A stretch of 27,038 bases of DNA from Planctomycetia bacterium. Lineage in GTDB: Bacteria; Planctomycetota; UBA1135; GCA-002686595. How positions within the stretch are numbered: position 1 is the stretch's first letter; each line of letters starts with the position of its first letter. Below the pieces are notes generated by a model. The model was not told the origin of the DNA and did not search any database. It saw only the letters and a program-made list of their open reading frames with translations. The DNA lies in NCBI GenBank assembly GCA_005778045.1, contig SXKQ01000167.1, positions 1-27,038 on the forward strand, read 5' to 3'. This document shows positions 8,080 to 15,476 of the stretch, piece by piece. The position numbers and the translations under genes were made by a program.

Positions 8080-8646
8080 TCACACGGATTTAGGGTCAAG
8101 ACGATCGAATTGGGGCGCGGTGCGGAGACGTCGCCCGCGATTGCGGGGGGCAGCCTGCGCTTCCTCGCGCAGGTCCTTGCCATCGGGACGGCCTTCGGCC
8201 GGCGGAATATGCGGGCGCTCGGCGGGCGCTCGGCGAGCCTCGTCCGGGGCGCCCTCGGGCTGTGGTTCACGCGGCGCCGGGGCGCCCCACTGCGGATCAG
8301 CGCGCTGCGGACCACCCGGGCGCGGACTGGTGAACGGCGGGCGACCGAGGCCCGGAGCGACCTGCCGACGACCGCCGAAGGGCGGACGCTGGGGCAGCTC
8401 GGGACGAAGCTCGGGGCGAGCGGAACGGCCGCCCTGCGGCATCGGCCGACCTTCGGGGCCGCGCTGCGGTGCCGAACGAGAGCGCTCGGGCGTGGGGATC
8501 TCGCGCGCATCGCAGCGGCAAGACGGGCAGTGCTGTTCGCGCGGCGACGGCTCATGCCGGCGATCCTCGCGGCCGCGGGGCCCCTGAGCCGCGCAGGACA
8601 GCGCGGTGGTCAGTAGGACGAATATGAGCGTCATGGGTGTCTTCAT
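8080..8646 (-). CDS. Secreted Pro/Arg-rich low-complexity protein of unknown function
   Basis: A 188-residue protein with a clear signal peptide (MTLIFVLLTTALSCAAQ). The mature part is dominated by Pro, Arg, Gly and Glu. It has one cysteine cluster (HCPSCRCD) near residues 39-46 that might bind metal, and no recognised domain. The signal peptide is the main reason to trust this strand over antisense open frames. Start at 8646 or at the ATG at 8634. Its TGA overlaps a possible GTG start of the peroxidase, and it is divergent from a two-component system whose kinase also has a Pro/Arg-rich external domain. A role as a periplasmic partner of that sensor or of the peroxidase is a guess. Confidence 0.6.
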   Translation of the reverse strand: MKTPMTLIFVLLTTALSCAAQGPRGREDRRHEPSPREQHCPSCRCDAREIPTPERSRSAPQRGPEGRPMPQGGRSARPELRPELPQRPPFGGRRQVAPGLGRPPFTSPRPGGPQRADPQWGAPAPREPQPEGAPDEARRAPAERPHIPPAEGRPDGKDLREEAQAAPRNRGRRLRTAPQFDRLDPKSV

Positions 8647-8712
8647 GGCTTGCGGCGGGCTCGCGGCCCAACCCCTCCAGCCGGAACCCTCGTTCCAAGG
8701 TCTTGCGCTGGT

Positions 8713-8799
8713 CTGAAGTTGGCGCGGATTTCGCTCACTTCCCGCCGCGATCGGGGCGGGCGTCCCGCGAATGGGGATTTCGTGATCGTCTGACTTCAG
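8713..8799. promoter_or_regulatory. Inverted CTGAAGT/ACTTCAG pair in divergent promoter region
   Basis: CTGAAGT (8713-8719) and ACTTCAG (8793-8799) are exact inverted 7-mers, each preceded or flanked by GTCTGA. They lie in the 205-bp gap between the divergent Pro/Arg-rich gene and the OmpR-type regulator. This could be an autoregulatory site, but two 7-mers can occur by chance. No gene is seen in this gap. Confidence 0.25.
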
Positions 8800-8851
8800 G
8801 AATCCGCAACAATCCCAGAGGATCTTCGAGCATGAGTATGAGAGGCCCGCA

Positions 8852-9526
8852 GTGATTCACAGGATCCTCGTCGTCGAGGACGACCCGCGGCTCGGCGAGC
8901 AGATCGCGGGCCACCTGCGGGAAGCGGGCTTCGAGCCAGTCTGGCTCGCGCGCGGGGACCTCGCGCTCGAGACCCAGCCGCGTGACTTCGAGCTCGTAAT
9001 CCTCGACCTGATGTTACCGGGCGCGTACGGGCTCGACGTCCTCAAGCACGTGCGGCAGCGATCGGACCTGCCGGTGCTGGTGCTGTCCGCGAAGAACGAC
9101 ACGGCGACGAAGGTGCGCGCACTCGAGCTCGGCGCGGACGACTACGTCACCCAGCCCGTCTGGCCGGAGGAGCTGCTCGCGCGCGTGAATGCCCGCCTGC
9201 GGCGCCCGGGACTGGCGCGCTCGGGCGCGCTCGAGTTCGGCTCACTCTCGATCGACGCGGAGTCGCGCACCGTACACGTCTCCGGCGCGGCCGTGGAGCT
9301 CACGCGCGTCGAGTTCGAGCTGCTGCTCGCGCTCGCGCGTAGGCCGAATCAGGCCCTCTCACGCGCCTGGCTCGCTGACCACGTGCTCGACCCCGACCGA
9401 GACGGAACCGAGCGCACTCTCGACGTACACGCCTCGCGCCTGCGCAAGAAGCTCGGAGCGTGCGGCAGCCTCGTGGCGACCGTCTGGGGCGTCGGATATC
9501 GCCTCGACGCGAAGGTGGATGCATGA
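8852..9526 (+). CDS. OmpR/PhoB-type response regulator with Lys-to-Gln receiver change
   Basis: GTG start at 8852 with GAGAGG seven bases upstream; 224 residues. The receiver has acid pair D10-D11, phospho-acceptor D52 (VILDLMLPG) and S79. The nearly invariant lysine of the DYVTKP motif is replaced by Gln: DDYVTQPVWPEEL, Q101. A winged-helix DNA-binding domain follows (about 130-220), with VELTRVEFELL, the TERTLDVHASRLRKKL recognition region and VWGVGYRL. The ATG of the kinase gene overlaps its stop (ATGA). It should be a DNA-binding output regulator, but the missing lysine may weaken phosphorylation-dependent switching. Confidence 0.93.
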   Translation: MIHRILVVEDDPRLGEQIAGHLREAGFEPVWLARGDLALETQPRDFELVILDLMLPGAYGLDVLKHVRQRSDLPVLVLSAKNDTATKVRALELGADDYVTQPVWPEELLARVNARLRRPGLARSGALEFGSLSIDAESRTVHVSGAAVELTRVEFELLLALARRPNQALSRAWLADHVLDPDRDGTERTLDVHASRLRKKLGACGSLVATVWGVGYRLDAKVDA

Positions 9527-11043
9527 AGCTGCGCGCCCGACTCGCGCTCGTCGTGCTGATCACGGCCGTCCCAGTGATCGCGGGCGTGGCGCTGCTGCGC
9601 GAGCGACTGCAGTGGACCGCGACCGAGCAGAGCCTCGCCGACTACGCGCACGACCGCATGCTCGGTGGCGGGCGCGAGATCTGCGAGGCGAACCCCGAGG
9701 CGTTTCCGCCGCCGCCGTGGCTGCGCCCGGAGAATCGCGTACCCCCGCGCGGCCTGCCACCCAGAGCGGAGCCGCCGCTCGGCCCCGGCGCCCCGCGCGA
9801 CATCATGGGCGCGCGGGGCGCACCGCCTGCCATGGGGCTCGGATCGCGGGAGTTTGCCTCGGGAGCCGCGCTCACGGTCGAGGTCCGCACCGAACTGTGG
9901 GCCTACGGATCCAACGTCCTCGCGCGCAACCGCGACGCCCCGAGCTTCCCGACCGAGATCCGCGCGGCCATCGAGCGGGGAGCCGAGCACGCGAGCGCCG
10001 AGTGGTTCGTCCCGACCCACGACGGCATCGCGGTCGGAGTCCGCATGCCGTGGGACGAAGGACCTTGCGCCTTTGTGCTAGTGCGACGCACGCAAGTCGA
10101 TCCGCCCGGAGCGCAGCGCGGACTGCTGCTTGGCACAGCGGTGCTCCTCGCGGTGCTGCTGGCGGCCGTGATGTTCACGGCAGGGCCCGTGGTCGAGCGC
10201 ATCCGGCGCCTCACGCGCCAGGTGCGCGACTCGGCCGCGGCACGCTACGCGAACCCGGCTGACGTCAGCGGCGCGGACGAAATCACCGAGCTTGCCAAGG
10301 CCTTCAACGCCGCAGCGAGCGAAGTGCGCGGCAACCTCGAGGCGATCGAGGGTCGCGAGCAGGCGCTGCGCTCGTTCGTCGAGAACACCACGCACGACGT
10401 GATGGTCCCGCTGACGGTGCTGCAGGGTCACCTGACGGTGATCCGGCGCCGGACCGAGAACGGCGAGAGCGTCGATCGCGCCAGCGTGCTCGAGGCGCTG
10501 CAGGAGGCGCACTACATGGCCTCGCTGATCCACAACCTCTCGGCGGTCGCACGCCTCGAGCATGACCATGTCTCGATCGATCGCAGTCGCGTCGATCTGG
10601 TGGCGCTCGCCGAGCGGGCTGTCGCGCGCCACGCGCCCATCGCCAAGGCCCGCGGGATTTCCCTCGAGTACGCCGTGCCGCCGGAGCCGCTCGCCACCCG
10701 AGGCGACGTGACGTTGCTCGAGCAGGCAGTGTCGAACCTGATCCACAACGCAGTGCGCTACATCGAGCCCGACGGCCGCGTGGCGGTGGTGCTCGCACGC
10801 AACGGCGGACGCTTCTCGCTGCGGATTCTCGACGACGGTCCGGGAATCCCGGCCGAGCTGCGCAGCCGAGTGTTCGAGCGAGCGTTCCGCTCGGACGCCG
10901 CACGCTCGCGCCACCCCTGCGGGCTGGGACTGGGGCTCTCGATCGCGCTCGACGTCGCCCGTCGGCACGGCTTCGAGCTCGAACTGCGCTCGCCAGAAGA
11001 CGGCGGAGCGGAGTTCGAGCTGCGCGGTGACGCGAGCGCCTGA
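9523..11043 (+). CDS. Membrane sensor histidine kinase with HAMP and Pro-rich periplasmic domain
   Basis: A 506-residue protein; its start overlaps the regulator stop by four bases. TM1 is at about 7-25. The periplasmic domain (about 26-198) contains a Pro/Arg-rich stretch at 60-105 (FPPPPWLRPENRVPPRG). TM2 is at 200-220 and HAMP at about 221-272. The phospho-acceptor is H291 in ENTTHDVMVPLT, a variant of the usual HELRTPLT box. ATPase motifs are NLIHNAVRY, DDGPGIP and GLGLGLSIALDVARRHG. It should sense an envelope signal and phosphorylate the adjacent OmpR-type regulator. The stimulus is unknown; metal, redox or envelope stress would fit the divergent peroxidase cluster, but nothing in the sequence proves it. 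Confidence 0.92.
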   Translation: MKLRARLALVVLITAVPVIAGVALLRERLQWTATEQSLADYAHDRMLGGGREICEANPEAFPPPPWLRPENRVPPRGLPPRAEPPLGPGAPRDIMGARGAPPAMGLGSREFASGAALTVEVRTELWAYGSNVLARNRDAPSFPTEIRAAIERGAEHASAEWFVPTHDGIAVGVRMPWDEGPCAFVLVRRTQVDPPGAQRGLLLGTAVLLAVLLAAVMFTAGPVVERIRRLTRQVRDSAAARYANPADVSGADEITELAKAFNAAASEVRGNLEAIEGREQALRSFVENTTHDVMVPLTVLQGHLTVIRRRTENGESVDRASVLEALQEAHYMASLIHNLSAVARLEHDHVSIDRSRVDLVALAERAVARHAPIAKARGISLEYAVPPEPLATRGDVTLLEQAVSNLIHNAVRYIEPDGRVAVVLARNGGRFSLRILDDGPGIPAELRSRVFERAFRSDAARSRHPCGLGLGLSIALDVARRHGFELELRSPEDGGAEFELRGDASA

Positions 11044-11053
11044 GATCCGACGC

Positions 11054-11572
11054 TCAGAGTGCTTCGGCGACGCAGCGCGCCGCGTCGCGGCTCGATACGA
11101 TCCCGAAGAGCTCGGCGCGCTCGACCACCATCACGCGATGCGCGTGTTCCCTGACGAACTGCGCGCACACTTGCTTCAGCGTCGCGTCTGGAGACACGGG
11201 GGCCAAGTCGGTGCTCATCAGGTCGGCGACGGTGGTGCCCGCGAGCACCTCCGGGCTGAAGTCCTCCATCGCTAACACGACTTCCTCGTCATAGCTCTCG
11301 TCCTCATCCGGGCTCGTCTGCCTCATCGTGTAGTCGTTGCGCTGGACGTCGATCTTGCCGGCGCGCATGTTCTCCAGTCGCGTGATATCGCTCGCCGGGA
11401 TCACGCCGAGCAATTTGCCGTCGCCATCGACGACGGAGGCGCCGCTGATCTGGATCCACAAGAAAGTCGTGACGGCCTCCTCGCTCGTCGCCGTCGGCTC
11501 GAACTTGAAGACACTGCGCTTGATGATGTTGCGCAAGTGCACCTTGCCGAGGGCGGAAGCGGCGGTGGCCAT
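11054..11572 (-). CDS. CBS-pair protein
   Basis: A 172-residue protein; ATG at 11572 follows a strong AGGAAAGGAGA site. CBS1 is at about residues 13-67 (FKFEPTATSEEAVTTFL, GVIPASDITRL). CBS2 is at about 115-170 (VADLMSTDLAPVSPDATLKQV, GIVSSRDAARCV). An acidic linker (SPDEDESYDEE) separates them. There is no catalytic domain, so it is probably a stand-alone adenine-nucleotide sensor or stress protein. It converges with the kinase gene, with only 10 bp between stops. CBS, Hsp20 and Usp proteins often belong to one dormancy or low-oxygen regulon in other bacteria; co-regulation here is inference. Confidence 0.88.
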   Translation of the reverse strand: MATAASALGKVHLRNIIKRSVFKFEPTATSEEAVTTFLWIQISGASVVDGDGKLLGVIPASDITRLENMRAGKIDVQRNDYTMRQTSPDEDESYDEEVVLAMEDFSPEVLAGTTVADLMSTDLAPVSPDATLKQVCAQFVREHAHRVMVVERAELFGIVSSRDAARCVAEAL

Positions 11573-11718
11573 GATCGGTCTCCTTTCCTCGGCTGCTGGG
11601 TCATGGCGAACGCACTCCGCGCACGGCGCGTCGCGGTGAGTAGTCAGACGGCAACAGCTGCATACCGCGATGTACGCTCGGAGCGGGACGAGGCCTGATC
11701 AAGATTCGGAGACCGTCC

Positions 11719-13118
11719 ATGCGTCGCTGGATCCTCCGCGTGGTGGTACTGTGCATCGTCGGCTCACTCGTCGGCTCACTCGTAGGCTCACTCGTCGGAT
11801 GGCTCGTCGTCCGCTCGCGTACCGCAGGAGAGCTCCACGTCGACATCGTGTACGTCGGGCGCGGAAGCGTGCGCTCCTGCGACGTGAACACCCGCGCCGG
11901 AACGTTTGTGGCGCGCACGCGAACGAGCATCGCGCCAGAGATCGCTGGCGCCGTCGAGACTTTGTCCGCGCGGCGCTGGACGCGCGTCAAACGCGGCTTG
12001 TTGCTGCTCGAACTCGACGACTCCGTGCTCGCGCGCATGTCGATCTCGCGGAATCCGACGGCGACGTGCTGGTCGCGGAGCTGCAGCACATGTGCATCGC
12101 GCGGGAGCCCCCCGAGCACGCGCTCGCGCGCAATCGACAGTCGGTGCCGCAGGAGATCGTCACTGCCAACCGACTGGACGACTTCGGTAGTGAGCGCGAA
12201 CTGCATGCGAGCGGGTGCGAGGTCCTGCACGCACGGCTGGCCAAGGCACGCGTCCAGAGCGGCGAGCGCGCCCGCAGCGCGTACGTGCTCGGCACGACGC
12301 GCGACGCGCGCAAAATGTGGCGCATCGAGCTCGCTCAGGGCCAATTCCTCCCGGAGGGCGAGGAGCGCGGCTCCGATGCGGCGCTCGGGGCCAAGCTGGC
12401 TTGCGAGTTCTTTCCTGCCGCAGATGGTCTCGGGCGCTTCGTGCGCGTCGCGGGCTGGCGCCTGCGCGTCATCGGCATCGCTGCACCTCGCGGCCAGCTG
12501 CTCGGCTGGGAATTTGATGACGCAGCCTACGTGCCCGTTGCTACCGCTCTCGCCTGCTTCGATCGGTACGAGCCGCACGAGATCGACGTCTCGTTCCGGC
12601 ACGTCGCTCTCGCGGGAAAGATCGTGTCGGCCATCCGCGTCCGGCTGGTGGAGTGCCATGACGGTCACGAGGACTTCACCGTCCTGACGCAGTCGGCGAT
12701 GCTCGAGATGATCGACGACGTACTGCTCGCGCTGACGGTTGGAGTCGCCGCGCTGGGCTCGGTCTCGCTCGCGGTTGGCGCGGTCGGGGTGCTGTCGAGC
12801 CTGTGGATTTCCGTCGGAGAGCGCCCGCAGGAGATCGGGCTGTGCCGAGCGCTCGGTGCGAGGACCACCGACATCGCGGCGATCTTCTTGGCCGAGGCAG
12901 TCGCCCTGGCAACGCTCGGCGGAGCTGCTGGCTTGGCCCTCGGGCTCGGCCTCGCTGCCGCGATCGAGTTCGCGTGGCCCGCGCTCGACCTTGCAACGCG
13001 TGCAGAGTTCGTGCTGGCGGAGCTCGCCACGAGCGCGCTCGTCGGCCTGCTCGCCAGTGTGCTGCCTGCGCCGCGCGCGGCGCGGCTCGACCCGGTCGAA
13101 GCGCTGCGCTCGGAATGA
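11719..13118 (+). pseudogene. Collapsed MacA-MacB-type efflux remnant (adaptor 5' half joined to permease 3' half)
   Basis: ATG at 11719 follows GGAG. The first part is a MacA/HlyD-type adaptor: a membrane anchor, VGRGSVRSCDV, then TRTSIAPEIAGAVETLS and GLLLLELDDSVLA, the lipoyl-like hairpin. At about 12030-12040 the frame changes from 1 to 3 (one base lost) and the adaptor coiled-coil continues to about 12280 (LHARLAKARVQSGERAR). It then passes without a stop into the distal half of a MacB/FtsX permease: VLGTTRDARKMWRIELAQGQF, three membrane helices, and the typical ending ARLDPVEALRSE. The adaptor's C-terminal half, the ATPase and the permease N-terminus are missing, consistent with a deletion between macA and macB. 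No function is expected. Confidence 0.75.
11758..11805 (+). repeat. 12-bp tandem repeat in the signal-anchor region
   Basis: GTCGGCTCACTC occurs twice exactly (11758-11769, 11770-11781), once with one change (11782-11793), and once degenerate (11794-11805). It encodes repeated GSLV units in the membrane anchor of the adaptor remnant. Copy number may vary by slippage. Confidence 0.8.
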
Positions 13119-13128
13119 GCCCGCTCGC

Positions 13129-13659
13129 TCAGCGACGCTGCGCGTCGACGTAGGCGCGGATTCGCTCGGTGTACGCGGGGTTCTTGAGTCCCACTGCCTG
13201 CGCCTCCGCCTGCGCCTTCTCCCACGCAACGCCCTCGTCGAGGGTGCGATAGGCGAGCCACAGCGCTCCAACGCGACCACCCGACCCGCAGTGCAGCAGG
13301 GTGCTGGTACGGCCCGCCTGCGAGAGCAGCTCGCGCGAGCGCGCGAGCACCTCGTCCGTGAGTTCCTCAGGCGTCGAGAACTGGAGCGAGACGTACTCGA
13401 GCCCCAGCGCCTGCGCCCGCGCGCGCTCGTCGTAGTCCTGGAACTCCCCATCCTTGCGCAGGTTGATCACGCGCCGTACGCCGCGGCCGGCGAGGGTCTC
13501 GAGGTCGCTCTCGCTGGGCTGCCCGCCCATGTAGAGATCGCCACAGGCCTGCAGGTTCGCGAGTGTGCCGACCGGGGCGGGAGCGAGCGCCTCGGAACGG
13601 GGCGTCGAGCAGCCGAGGGCAACGAGCAGAGTCAGGGTCACTAAAAGCTGGATGTGCAT
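13129..13659 (-). CDS. Lipoprotein with DUF442/dual-specificity-phosphatase-like domain
   Basis: ATG at 13659 is chosen because a GGGGGG ribosome site precedes it and a lipoprotein signal follows (LLVTLTLLVALGC, lipidated C17); upstream in-frame starts would bury the signal. It has 176 residues. The domain begins YMGGQPSESDLETLAGRGVRRVINLR, written here as overlapping parts YMGGQPSESDLETL and GVRRVINLR, the usual start of DUF442 and tyrosine-phosphatase-like proteins. The signature HCGSGGRVGALW has C124 and R129 in the short C-x4-R spacing seen in DUF442. A phosphatase or sulfur-related role at the envelope is possible; the substrate is unknown. It converges with the efflux remnant, 10 bp apart. 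Confidence 0.82.
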   Translation of the reverse strand: MHIQLLVTLTLLVALGCSTPRSEALAPAPVGTLANLQACGDLYMGGQPSESDLETLAGRGVRRVINLRKDGEFQDYDERARAQALGLEYVSLQFSTPEELTDEVLARSRELLSQAGRTSTLLHCGSGGRVGALWLAYRTLDEGVAWEKAQAEAQAVGLKNPAYTERIRAYVDAQRR

Positions 13660-13976
13660 GCCCCCCGTGTACCGGAAGAAGACGGACGAACAAGGGGCAG
13701 CAAGCCGCATTCGTGCACGTACCCGTTCTCCCCCCCTACCCTCGGGGAACCTGGCGCCGTGCGTGCGGAATTGGATTCCGCTCGGGGCGCGGTCGCGGTC
13801 CCTTGTTCTTCCGCTCGCTTCGCCGGGGCCCTCTGACCGGGCGCCGTCCTCCGGCTCGCTCATCGCGCGGGTGAGGCTGGGTTCGATCTCGGTCCGTCTG
13901 GGACCAGGCTAGTCGCGTCCCGTGGAAGACGACATGACTCCAAGTTCGAAGCTGTGGCGATCGCTGTGCGCAGGCG
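13660..13976. other. 317-bp intergenic region
   Basis: No convincing gene was found. It holds a perfect 7-bp hairpin GCGGAAT-TGG-ATTCCGC (13765-13781), possibly regulatory or a terminator for the glycosyltransferase operon that ends at 13977. Open frames here lack a ribosome site and any family resemblance. Confidence 0.5.
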
Positions 13977-15476
13977 CTACAGCGCGCGAGCGCCCCGCGG
14001 CCACGGCTGGTCACGCTTCCAGAAGAAGAGCAGCGGATGGCTGCCTTCGATCTCCATCTGCAGGCGCACATAGTCGCCACTCTGGGAGTCGAGTCGCGGA
14101 TGCCGGAACAACGTTCCCTCCCACGACGAGAGGCGCAGCTCACGCTCGCCAGTCCGCTCGTCGACTCCAAGCCAGCCCGTCCCGAGCACGATCATGTCGG
14201 GCTGCTGCGCGAGCACCCAGTCCGCGTCGTAGCGCGTGTGGCCCTTGATCGTGATGTTCGGATCCGGCTCGACCGTGGCGATGTGCGTGTTCGTGAGCCC
14301 GAGCATGTCGATCACGTACAGGCGCGAGCTCCACTTGAAGCAACCGATCGGTGCGAGCGCGACCCGCGTGTCGGACGGGACAGCCTTCGAGAGCGTGTTG
14401 CCGAGCGCGAGCCAGCGCGGCTCGCTGCCGAGGTGCGTCGCGAGCAGGAACGGGCGCTGGGCATGCTGCAACGACTCGAAAGAGAGCGCGCCGAGCAGCG
14501 CCACGCCGGCGAGGGCACGGCCCGGCACGAAGAGCGCCGCGAAGCCCTCGCATCCCGCGAGCAGCGCGAGCGGGAGCACGGGCAGGAAGAAGCGTGCGAG
14601 CGGCAGGAAGTCACCGCCGACGTACACCACGTAGAGAGAGAAGCCGGAGGCGGCGAGCGTGGCGGCGCGCAGCACGGGATCGGCGGTGCGCGCGGGACGA
14701 GACAGGGCGACGAGTCCGAGCGCCAGCGCAAGCACGAGGCCCGTGGCGGCGCTCGATTCCGCGAGATACTCGAGCCCGAGCCGGAGGTCGACGAGGAAGT
14801 CGAGCTTCTTCACGCTGTACGTGATCGGCACGAGTCGGCCGAAGTACGCGAGACGGAATACCTGCCAGATGGCGAGCGGACCGAGGACGAGCGCGAGCAG
14901 TCCCCAGCGCCGCGCCCGCAGGGTCGCGAACGCGAGCGGCGCAGCGACCAGCAGAGCCTCGTTGCGAACTAGAGTCGCAACGCCGAATAGCGCAGCCGCC
15001 GCCGCGGGCGCCCGCTGGTCGCGGAGCGCGCGGTCCCAGCGCTCGAACGCGCAGCAGAGCAACGCCGCGAGCGGGACGGTGCCGAGCCCGAGGATCGAGT
15101 GCCACGCCAGAGCCGGACTGGCAGCTACGAGCCACGCGGGCGCGCCGACGCGATCGGAAGGATGACGCCGGAACCAGAGGAGCGCGACCGCGGCCGTGGC
15201 AACTCCCAGCGCCAGCGTCGACAGCACGACACTGGCCTGCGCGGGGTCCGCGCCGAGCGCGATCACCGCCGCGGCGAGCAGCATCCACCCCGGAGCCGAG
15301 AAGCCCTCGACGCGCTCTCCGGCGTTGAAGGCGAGCTCGCCGTTCTCGACGAGGCTGCGGGCATAGTCGTAGGCGATATAGTCGTCGTCGCAGGGACCGT
15401 AGCCGAGGAATGAGAGCGCGTGCAGCGCGGCGACGAGTGCCGCCGCGACCATGACGATGCGCTGGCCGCGGCTCAT
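13977..15476 (-). CDS. Polytopic GT-C-type glycosyltransferase-like membrane protein
   Basis: A 499-residue protein whose ATG overlaps the stop of the SGNH gene (ATGA). The N-terminal helix is followed by a loop with an acidic cluster and the pattern CDDDYIAYDYARSLVENGEL, then ERVEGFSAPGW. This resembles the first external loop of AftB-like arabinofuranosyltransferases and related GT-C enzymes, which use polyprenyl-phosphate sugars. About ten hydrophobic helices follow (residues about 70-350), including VVYVGGDFLPLARFFLPVLP, also typical of that group. A soluble C-terminal domain closes it. It probably adds a sugar to an envelope glycan or lipid outside the inner membrane. The precise donor and acceptor cannot be told. 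Confidence 0.75.
   Translation of the reverse strand: MSRGQRIVMVAAALVAALHALSFLGYGPCDDDYIAYDYARSLVENGELAFNAGERVEGFSAPGWMLLAAAVIALGADPAQASVVLSTLALGVATAAVALLWFRRHPSDRVGAPAWLVAASPALAWHSILGLGTVPLAALLCCAFERWDRALRDQRAPAAAAALFGVATLVRNEALLVAAPLAFATLRARRWGLLALVLGPLAIWQVFRLAYFGRLVPITYSVKKLDFLVDLRLGLEYLAESSAATGLVLALALGLVALSRPARTADPVLRAATLAASGFSLYVVYVGGDFLPLARFFLPVLPLALLAGCEGFAALFVPGRALAGVALLGALSFESLQHAQRPFLLATHLGSEPRWLALGNTLSKAVPSDTRVALAPIGCFKWSSRLYVIDMLGLTNTHIATVEPDPNITIKGHTRYDADWVLAQQPDMIVLGTGWLGVDERTGERELRLSSWEGTLFRHPRLDSQSGDYVRLQMEIEGSHPLLFFWKRDQPWPRGARAL

Noticed and set aside
6803..8587. Long plus-strand frame opposite the peroxidase
   Set aside because: Low-complexity Arg-rich translation; the opposite strand has signal peptides and two CxxCH heme sites.
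8637..8855. Small plus-strand frame before the OmpR-type regulator
   Set aside because: No ribosome site or family features; it lies in a divergent promoter region.
11601..13451. Long minus-strand frame
   Set aside because: Antisense to the efflux remnant and out of frame with the phosphatase-like lipoprotein; no coherent domain.
13565..13912. Plus-strand frame in the 13.7-kb gap
   Set aside because: Arg/Pro/Ser-rich, no start signal, partly antisense to the lipoprotein gene.
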